Positions 55,992-64,000 of a stretch of 64,000 nucleotides of DNA are shown here, one piece after another. Made by a program: the position numbers and the translations under genes. Source of the DNA: Lytechinus pictus (taxonomy: Eukaryota > Echinodermata > Echinoidea > Temnopleuroida > Toxopneustidae); NCBI RefSeq assembly GCF_037042905.1, contig NC_087252.1:19361701-19425700 (forward strand), given 5' to 3'. Position 1 is the first letter of the stretch. Each line of letters opens with the position of its first letter. The notes beneath the pieces are model-generated. The model was not told the origin of the DNA. It saw only the letters and a list, made by a program, of their open reading frames with translations, and did no database searches.

Positions 55992-56349
55992 ATAAAATAT
56001 ATATTCCTTTTATGTAACAAAAAATAAGGTTATAACACCCTTCAACTATACGACTAATTAAAAAAGGTAAACGATTATTTTTAAATTTAGATTGTATATC
56101 TATACTTTCTTCAAATTGTTAAAGTCATTCATGCCAGAATGATCGAGGAATCTTCTGAGGATACCAGGTGAAAGAGTAGATATTCTGAGCTTTACAATGA
56201 TTGCCGTCATCATTTTGTATATCCACAAGAACTTACAGAATGAATAAAAATAAATGAAATGTACGAGCCTGTATCAACATAAGACCTAGGCCTACGCACG
56301 CCTCTCAGATAAAAAAAAAATATATATATATATAATAAATAAATATATA

Positions 56350-57640
56350 GATAATAAATAAATAAATGAACTTCCACACATAAAAAGAATTAAAAACGAA
56401 TGATACCTCTGACTCTCTATATCACAAAAGAAAAAAATACAAATAAATTAAATGATTAATGAATAAATATATATATAATAATTAATCAATTAATATAGAT
56501 TGATAAATAAATAAATGAACTTCCACACATAAAAAGAATTAAAAACGAATGATACCTCTGGCTCTCTATATCACAAAAGGAAAAATATTAATACAAATAA
56601 ATTAAATGATTAATGAATAAATATAAATATATTAATTAATTAATTAAAATATATTGATAAATAAATAAATGAACTTCCACACATAACAAGAATTAAAAAC
56701 GAATAATACCTCTGACTCTCTACATCACAAAAGACAAAAAAACTGAAAACAAATAAATTAAATGATTAATGTATAAATATAAATACATTAATTAATCAAT
56801 TAAAATAGATTGATAAATAAATGAATTAACTTCCACACATAGAAAGAATTAAAAACGAATGATACCTCTGACTCTGTATATACATCGCAGAAGAAAAAAA
56901 ACTGAAAACAAATGAATTAAATGATTAATGAATAAATATAAATACATTAATTAATCAATTAAAATAGATTGATAAATAAATAAATAAATGAACTTCCACA
57001 CATAAAATTATTAAATACGAATAATACCTCTGACTCTCTACATCACAAAAGACAAAAAAACTGAAAACAAATAAATTAAATGATTAATGTATAAATATAA
57101 ATACATTAATTAATCAATATAAATACATTAATTAATCAATTAAAATAGATTGAAATGAGTGAACTTCCACACATAGAAATAATAAAAAACGAATGATACC
57201 TCTTTTCTCTATATCACAAAAGAAAAAAAAAACTGAAAACAAATAAATTAAATGATTAATGAATAAATATAAATACATTAATTAATCAATTAAAATAGAT
57301 TGATAAATAAATAAATAAATGAACTTCCACACATAAAATTATTAAATACGAATAATACCTCTGACTCTCTACATCACAAAAGACAAAAAAACTGAAAACA
57401 AATAAATTAAATGATTAATGTATAAATATAAATACATTAATTAATCAATATAAATACATTAATTAATCAATTAAAATAGATTGAAATGAGTGAACTTCCA
57501 CACATAGAAATAATAAAAAACGAATGATACCTCTTATTCTCTATATCACAAAAGAAAAAAAAAACTGAAAACAAATAAATTAAATGATGAATAAAATACA
57601 TTAATTAATCAATAAAAATAGATTGATAAATGAGTTAATA
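56350..57640. repeat. AT-rich tandem array, right arm, about 8 units of 150-170 bp
   Basis: GAACTTCCACACAT recurs near 56367, 56517, 56670, 56827, 56990, 57161, 57321 and 57491. Each unit also carries CGAATGATACCTCT, CTCTATATCACAAAAG and AAATAAATTAAATGATTAATG. The last four units form a two-unit higher-order repeat. Confidence 0.9.
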
Positions 57641-57652
57641 ACTATATTAATA

Positions 57653-58112
57653 TATAAGTAAATTGACAAATAAATTTCTGAAGAAGTAGATACATACACA
57701 TTTTTATTATTCTCTCTCCTTGTTTACTTGGAAAATAAATTGGAGGCCCTCCCCCCCCCCCCCTCCAGCGCCGCCCATGATAATTCTCACCGGCCGGGGA
57801 AACAAGCCCCAGGACCACGTTATTTTCCATGATATACCAGTGCAAGGGGCCTCGATAACGAGTATACTAATAGCCGTCATCCGAGCCCCACACACGTGCG
57901 AATGCTGGGAAAAGCGCATTGGACGGGGCCAGTTTCGCGACTATCTTAGGATGCAAGCTTAATAATATACTCGTGATACAGGCCCCGCTACTGTGTTGGA
58001 GTGTCTGAAGTGCCGTAGTGCGGGGCCTATATAACGATTATAGTATTATACTCGTGAAACAGGCCCCGCGAACGGACATTCTAAGCCATTCAACACAGTA
58101 GCGGGGCCTGTA
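57653..58112. repeat. GC-rich right arm of the giant foldback (inner part)
   Basis: Reverse complement of 50560-51027, including GCGAAACTGGCCCCGTCC, GCGCCGCCCATGATAATTC and the CGTGATACAGGCCCCGC boxes. The outer 99 bp lie beyond the 3-kb insertion. Confidence 0.88.
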
Positions 58113-58458
58113 CACTGAACTAGAGATACGTGGAATACGTGTCCCTATTCCCAACGTACACAAAGCAGTGCGGCAACGAAGAGCATCGGACTTCACGCTC
58201 GACTGAGCGCGCCGCCATTTTGCTAGGTCAATACTGGCTAGTCGACAAATGCTGCGTGAAGGCAGATGGGAGAAAGGAACGCAAAGAAAGTGTTCCTTGT
58301 GCTGTTTAAAGTTTTAGTTTGCTTTGTTAAATCATGAAATATATGTTATTGAATACTTTCATAACTGAAAATGTTGATTTAGTCACATTTTTGTATTAAA
58401 GGGGAGTAAATATACAGACATGAAATCATAAAAACTCGACCTTTTTCACGCGCACACT

Positions 58459-58850
58459 ATGACAAAGAAAGGCCCAACAACAACTCTCTCTTATTTCTCC
58501 CCTTTATATCATCTCGATCTCCCTCTTTATTATTTTTCCTTTCTCTTTGGCTTCTTTCTCTCTGATTTTCCTCTTCTTTCTCATCTCTCTCTCTCTTACC
58601 TTCCCTTTCTATATATCCCCCTTATATCTCTCTTTTATTTCCCCATCTCCCTTATATCAAGCCCTCTTATCTCCCTCTCGTCTCGCCTTTCTCTCCTCAC
58701 CTCTTTCTCATTCCTCGTCATTTCCCCCTTTCTCTCCCTCTCTCTCTTTGATCTTCCTCTTCTTTCCATCTCTTCTCGTTGATCGTCTGTTTCTTTTTTT
58801 CTCTCCGGCTGCATCTTTACCATTTTGCCTTTCTCATTTCAACTTTCTCT
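58459..58850. repeat. CT-rich low-complexity tract
   Basis: TCTCTCTTTCCC-type DNA; long open frames are artefacts. Confidence 0.85.
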
Positions 58851-59346
58851 ATATAAATTTTGAGTAAATATTCCCTTCCCTCCCTCTCATACTGTTCAAT
58901 CACACATTTTAGGGTGAAAAATTGGATAAAAGTTTGAGGACAAGAAGGTTGTTACTTTTAATGAGCCTTCAAAGTTGGACCTTCGTGTGCTCAGCCATGA
59001 AATATCTACTAAGTACAGTGTATATAAAAATGGGCACAATATAATTTGAATTCTAATGAAATTTAATTTGGAAGAGCATGGATGTTGCACGACATGTGCT
59101 TATACATCAATACACCTTTACATAAAGGAAGGGGTGATGGATAAACAAATTCAACTCTAACAAGTTTACTAATTAGAGCACAGATCAGAAAAACAGCAAT
59201 GGTAATTCCATTTAAAAAGTTGTGGCACTAAATTTCGCTTATTTTCACATACCAGATAATTATATGCATATCCTGGTCAGTATATATGAAATATTCCACA
59301 TGTCAAAAATTGCACAAAAAGGCCACTACCTCTTTTCAAATATTTC

Positions 59347-60820
59347 CAGGGTGACCAGACGTCCCGTATTTCCCGGGATCGTCCCGTATTTTGCTCCTTT
59401 GTCCCGGCGTCCCGACAAACCCTTTCCGGGACACCTATCTGTCCCGTATTTTTAGAATATTGAACAAAATGTAGTTGATACATTTAAAAGTGACGAATTT
59501 TCATCAAATAACCTAACAGATGACGAAGCAGAGACAACAATAAATCGATAACTAAACTTTTGCAAAGTTTTGCGGGTGATTTTTATCCTAACCCAATAGG
59601 CCTACATTGCAAACGAGCTGGCTTCCTGCCTGTGTGTGGCAGGCTCTATGCATGTAGGATCGGAGCAGATTCTCAATGGTGCAAACAATCTCACATGATA
59701 AACAGTTTTTCCACCAAAATAATCGCAAAATCGGCGGGAAATTTTTATGATCATATATTATAGATTCTCAGATTACTGATTTAATAGGAGGAACAAGTTT
59801 TTTAATTTTCATAACTGGATCTACATGTAGTTGTTTTAGCTTTCGTTTTGAGTCTTGTTGTGTAGGATGCCGGCGCTGTTTCCTCTAATTTGTAAGTTGA
59901 CAATGCTTCACTTTGAAATTTTATTCATTTCTAAACCACTTAGTTTTTCAAAATTTTAAAGATAAAAAACACCAAATATATCATTGTTATTTCTGTTAGA
60001 TGATTGGATTGCTTTTGTTTGCTTGAAGTTTGAACTTTTTCCTCTTTCATTTTTATTCTTCATCCTTCTATCCTTCCTGCTTGCTTTTTTTGTTCCATCT
60101 ATCTTTTAATATTTCCTACCTTTCTTTCCTGATCCAGTCTGTGTGTTAATTTTCTTTCTTTCCTTCTTTCTCTTATCTGCCCTTTTTATCTACTTCCTTC
60201 TCCCTTCCTCACCTTTAATTTCTTTTCGTTTTTTCTCTCCTTCCATTATTTTTTTTTCATTCTCTCATCCCTCCAATCTTTCCTCCCTCTCTTTCATTCT
60301 TTCTTTCATTCTTTATTCTATTTTTCCTTCTAATTCTTTCTTTCTTTCCCTCCCTCCCTTCCTTCATTCCCCCTTCATGTTTTCTTCTTTCTTCGTTTCT
60401 TTCTTTCAAAGAATGAAAACATTTTTCTTTCCGGCATTCTTTGTTTCCCTTCTTTTTCTTACTTTTTCTTTCTCACCTTTATTTTGTCTGTCACACATAT
60501 TCCCTTTATTTCTTTTTCTTTCTTTCTATATTCAATGAATTCAACGAATGACGGAAACCTTTTTTTCTCTTTTATTCTTTCTTTCATCGTCTTTTTAATT
60601 ATTCTAACTTTCTTTCATGTTTTCCCCTTCATTTTCCCCTTCATTTTTTCTTTCTTCTTTCTCATTTCATTTCTTTTCTTTCTCTCCTTCATTCTTTCGT
60701 TCACCCTCCCTTCCAATTCTTTATATTTTTTTTCACAAGTATAATACTGTGTAGCCTTCTTTGATTATCTTTTTTTTATGGATTGTCCCGTATTTCATTT
60801 TTTGAAATCTGGTCACCCTG
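59347..60820. mobile_element. Nested element with CAGGGTGACCAGA ends
   Basis: CAGGGTGACCAGACGTCCCG at the left; TCTGGTCACCCTG at the right, with GTCCCGTATTT near both ends in mirrored or related positions. CAGGG-type ends are common in hAT MITEs. No clear target duplication. Confidence 0.6.
60050..60745. repeat. TTTC/CTTT polypyrimidine tract (about 700 bp)
   Basis: Almost only C and T on the plus strand; open frames are artefacts. Confidence 0.9.
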
Positions 60821-61550
60821 ATTTAAACCCTTTTTTAAACTACATGAATTACCAGGTCCCAGTACATTGTGCATATAGAAATATGTTTGTACATGATTGG
60901 CTTAATGACATTAAAATACACTTTGCCACACTAAGTAGTACATCAGTATTAATCTTATATTTATAGAGAAAACATATTGCATCTTGCACATACTTTCAAT
61001 TGCCTTTTACGGCGCGTTCTCGAACAATTGACCTAGCAAAATGGCGGCGGTCACGTGACTTATCGAGTTCGCCGGCGATGTTTTGCTTGGGTGAACACGA
61101 CTTCCACGTATCTCTAGTTCAGTGGGCCTGTATCACGAGTATATATAGTGAGCTGAAGTTAGCAACCTAGATATTGAGGTATGATCGATTACAAGTTTTT
61201 CTCGAGCGGGGCCTATATCACGATTTTGCCGGAAAAGGCCGTGATGCATGCTATCTTGAGCTAGGGCTTTCTACACTTACAAATACAAGAACAAATCGTG
61301 CGAAAGCATATAGTTAATGTTTGCCTTTGGTCCCACGTGCTAAAATTTATGTACGGTACGAAAGTTGGACTATGAAACTGTGCGACAATGCCAATGTGAT
61401 TGTAATTTTGTATGTTTGCTTGTCAGCGCATTCCACACTTTGGCTTCGGCTGCCGTGCCCGTGTTGTTTGATTGGCACTCATTTGCCAAGATCCTTCTAT
61501 AATGCCCCCCCCCTAAAAAAAATATCTGTAGTGTAGGGTACAGCACTCAT

Positions 61551-62937
61551 GTCATGGCGTAGCTAGGATTTTTTTCCCGGGGGGGGGGGGCACTAGGGGG
61601 TCCTTGCTTTTTCAGGGGGGCCGGCACCGGCCATTTTTCCGGTGTGTGTATATGTGTCACATGGGCGGATCCGACTTTCGCCAATAGGGGACGGGGCCCG
61701 AAATTATCTTCACCTAGGCCTATATCAGTCACTTCTTAGTTTTATTCTTATAAAACAACGTAAACATGAAATAATCTCATAAGCCTTATAAAAAGTGCGA
61801 GCGCGAAGCGCGAGCGATTTTTTTTTTTTTACTTTCATGTATTTTTTCCTGAAAATGTAATTTTCTGGGCAATGTTATGTGTGATCCTGAACAAGATTTG
61901 TATGTAACCAGATGGTTACTGCGAACGCCAAGCGCGAACAGAAATTTTTATCAACTGTTCTAGCATTATCGAAAAGGGACCTGTTAAGGACTACTTACAG
62001 TTACCCACGAAGACGGTAAATATTTCAATAATGCGAGCGCGAAGCGCGAGCAAATTTTTTGACATTCCGACCTAAAAAATGGTCATTCTAAGCACTTTTT
62101 GTATTAATAAATGGGATAGGTATGTAACTAAACAATTGATGCGAGCGCGAAGCGCGAGAGGAAGAAAATTGAGATTTTAGACCTAAAAGCGGGACACTCT
62201 ATTCATATTTTGTAAATCATAAATAGGATATAGTCAATTGGGTATCATTAATAATGCGATTGTGAAGCGTGAGCAGACAATTATTGATATTCTGATGTGA
62301 AACTGGATAATTTAAGTACATTTTAAATAAAGAACACGCAGGCTATCGCGCATGTTTTAGATTTAGACCTAGAATCTGGGCATATTCTGAATACATTTGT
62401 TTAGTGGAACATTATGGAATACACGTAGACAATATGAACTTGGCAAATGAAACAATGTGACCACGCAGCGTGAGCTTAAAATGCTGATATGTAGACCATA
62501 AAACGGACATTTTACAGAGCACTTAAATTTGTAAATGAAAAAAAACAATGAAAGCTTGATGTCCGAGCTAAAATATGTTTTGCATATTGACTTCAAAACT
62601 TGCTCCATATCAGCCTATTGAGCAACATATGAATCTCATCGAACAGGCAATTCTGGCAAAAATTTTATATAATAACATGAAAAGATTTGTTTTTTAATTG
62701 CAAGTCTTCCCCTCACATTATTTCATTCACCCCTCTTCCTCCTCTTATTTTCCTCTTCTTTTTTTTCTTCTGTCTTTCTTCTTCTTTTCCTTTTTTTCTT
62801 TTCTTCTTTTCCTTTTTTCTTTTCTTCTTTCTCCCTTTTTTTTTGGCTCTGCCAATTTTTTCTGGGGGGGGGGGGGGCACACCAAATCTCAGGGGGGGCA
62901 CGTGCCCCCCAGGCCCCCCCGTAGCTACGCCACTGAG
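61551..62937. mobile_element. hAT-like element with 8-9-bp target duplication
   Basis: Left end TGGCGTAGCTAGG, right end CGTAGCTACGCCACTGAG, both followed inward by G/C runs (CCCGGGGGGG and GGCCCCCCC). AGCACTCAT occurs outside at 61542-61550 and 62938-62946. No transposase. Confidence 0.85.
61797..62480. repeat. Phased repeat with box GCGAGCGCGAAGCGCGAGC
   Basis: The box or a variant begins near 61798, 61920, 62033, 62140, 62256 and 62461, spaced about 105-125 bp (the fifth gap is twice that, with a weak trace near 62336). ATTTTAGACCTA-AA-GGG-type words accompany the later copies, so a degenerate tandem unit is likely. Confidence 0.75.
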
Positions 62938-62946
62938 AGCACTCAT

Positions 62947-64000
62947 CCTACGATTCCTACCCCTACCTTTTGCTGTATGGCGAATGGTCGGGGATGACGA
63001 GTGGTCTAGAGTATACTAGTAGCAGCTTCTGACATGTCAACTGTGATTTAATCTAATTCTTTAAAATATTGAGAAGTTTTTAAAAATGCAATCACTTTTG
63101 TAAGTTATAATTAGGTCTAGACCAAAGTGGCATGCCCTCAAACTGAAAAAAAAGTTCAAGTTCAGTTTCTGGGACGTTTGTTCAATGAATGGGGATGGAA
63201 GTATAATGTCAAATTATTAAATTAATCCCCGGAAACATTGGTTCTTCCTATTCGGATAATCCTATCTATAAATTTTGAGTGATTATTTCAGTATTAGTAG
63301 CCCATCTTAGTAGGAGACTCGGTATGAATATGAAATGTGTGGTGCTCAGCCTCGATCGGATGAGGAAATTAGGACTCAGCAAACGTTATCCCAGCCTGAC
63401 AGCGTAAATTGCCAAAATTTGTTATAAAATGAACATGAATATAATGAACGTTTTGTGCATATATACTAGTAAACATTTACAGGAGGAAGGGGGAAGAACG
63501 ATATATTTACACACTTTTTTGTTGCCTGTTTTCAGAATGGCTTTATCACAAGCTATATTTTTAAGGGTGTTTGTCCCTTGTTTTGATGGTTTCATTTATC
63601 TTCATTTTTTCATATTTCTCCTAAGAATGTAGCCAAAATTGATGTGCATTAAAATCTATGTTTTTTCTGGGAAAGTTGGTATATAATACTTTAATATCTT
63701 TTTACTTGTTCATGATTCCTTTTTTTTTCGTTCACAAATATGTAGAGAAATATATCCCAATCATTTGTAAAATAATATTAATGCGATCTTGCAATTGGAG
63801 AAGATATTCCTTTTGGATTCCGAGATCCTTTATGGGCCCTGTTTCATGAAGAGTTATAATCCGTTTTATAAGATCTTAAGATTGCAACCTTGACTGTGAG
63901 CAAATGCTGAGCCATATTACCATGGTATAATGGCAGTGTTAGACAGATGGCAAGTGGACGTCCTTCATGAAACAGAGTTTATCCGTGATTTTAGTTTTAA
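62947..64000. other. No gene seen up to the window end
   Basis: AT-rich DNA; only a small MITE (separate entry). Confidence 0.5.
63834..63978. mobile_element. Short MITE with GGGCCCTGTTTCATGAA end
   Basis: GGGCCCTGTTTCATGAA at the left and TTCATGAAACAGAGT at the right; the interior pairs only weakly. Confidence 0.65.

Larger units (their letters stand above)
58113..61124. mobile_element. 3.0-kb TIR element with 8-bp target duplication
   Basis: A perfect 23-bp TIR starting CACTGAACTAGAGATACG and ending in CGTATCTCTAGTTCAGTG. GGCCTGTA stands directly outside at 58105-58112 and 61125-61132. An 8-bp duplication fits hAT-type transposition. A CGCCGCCATTTTGCTAGGTC word near 58210 is mirrored by GACCTAGCAAAATGGCGGCG near 61029. 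No transposase is recognisable; the interior is largely pyrimidine tract and a nested element. Confidence 0.9.
50473..61223. mobile_element. Giant foldback element (10.7 kb) with composite inverted arms
   Basis: The ends are TCGTGATATAGGCCCCGCTC at 50473 and the mirrored GAGCGGGGCCTATATCACGA ending at 61223. The arms are about 550 bp (50473-51027 against 57653-58112 plus 61125-61223), followed inward by arrays of AT-rich tandem repeats. The interior (51.9-55.2 kb) has no recognisable transposase. Sea-urchin TU elements are known foldbacks with tandem repeats in their arms, so this could be of that kind (inference). Its position suggests it lies in an intron of, or just beyond, the SEA gene. 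Confidence 0.85.

Noticed and set aside
58459-60744. Long hydrophobic open frames (Phe/Leu/Ser-rich), membrane-protein-like
   Set aside because: Polypyrimidine low-complexity DNA; no domain, no splice support.
50473-61223. Reading the regularly spaced boxes and arrays as a CRISPR-like locus
   Set aside because: Eukaryotic context; repeats alternate in orientation, the array units are 150-170 bp, there are no unique spacers and no cas genes.
62713-62946. Lys/Arg-rich 77-aa ORF on the minus strand
   Set aside because: CT-rich tract and the terminal G/C run of the hAT-like element.

Overview
The window looks like nuclear DNA of an invertebrate deuterostome. An echinoderm, perhaps a sea urchin, is my best guess but is not proven. 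The hints are intron-split genes with GT-AG junctions, an NXPE-family gene, AT-rich DNA full of foldback elements, tRNA-derived SINEs, a GIY-YIG Penelope-like element, frequent TAGGCCTA-type words and long poly-G/poly-C runs. No prokaryotic signature (operons, Shine-Dalgarno sites, CRISPR) is present.

0-17.3 kb is a nest of mobile DNA. A truncated foldback element and a decayed LINE relic come first. Then four layers can be peeled apart: (1) a palindromic foldback made of TTCGGAATTACGAACC-type repeats, split into 3150-3255 and 16975-17290; (2) a Penelope-like element (PLE, minus strand, RT plus GIY-YIG) inserted in it, with an 8-bp duplication TGAGGTTC on both sides; (3) a LINE with ORF1 (CCHC) and ORF2 (endonuclease-RT-RNase H), inserted in the region downstream of the PLE ORF; (4) a 5.88-kb tandem copy of the LINE plus its PLE flanks. 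The two copies differ at about a dozen bases by eye. They are separated by 102 bp that contain an exact in-frame piece of histone H4. The right-hand LINE copy has both ORFs intact; the left one has two single-base frameshifts in ORF2.

17.3-24.5 kb holds non-autonomous DNA elements (one with a clear 8-bp target duplication), a tRNA-like sequence and a roughly 0.4-kb tandem repeat. 24.56-29.10 kb is a complete five-exon NXPE-family gene (570 aa predicted, all splice phases agree).

29-38 kb is gene-poor: MITEs, a mariner-like TA-flanked element, three tRNA-derived SINE/tRNA-like loci and a large inverted repeat. From 38.9 to at least 49.9 kb I infer the 5' part of a second host gene. It encodes a type II membrane protein with an acidic cytosolic tail, one transmembrane helix, a Ser/Thr/Pro stalk and the first half of a SEA domain; later exons are not visible. 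Its introns contain microsatellites, minisatellites and MITEs.

50.5-61.2 kb is a giant foldback element: about 550-bp GC-rich inverted arms, inner arrays of about 150-170-bp AT-rich tandem repeats, and a 3.0-kb TIR element with 8-bp target duplications inserted in the right arm. 61.5-62.9 kb is a hAT-like element with its own phased repeat. The last kilobase has only a short MITE. I found no obvious new gene system. The most unusual items are the nested PLE/LINE/H4 structure and the giant foldback.
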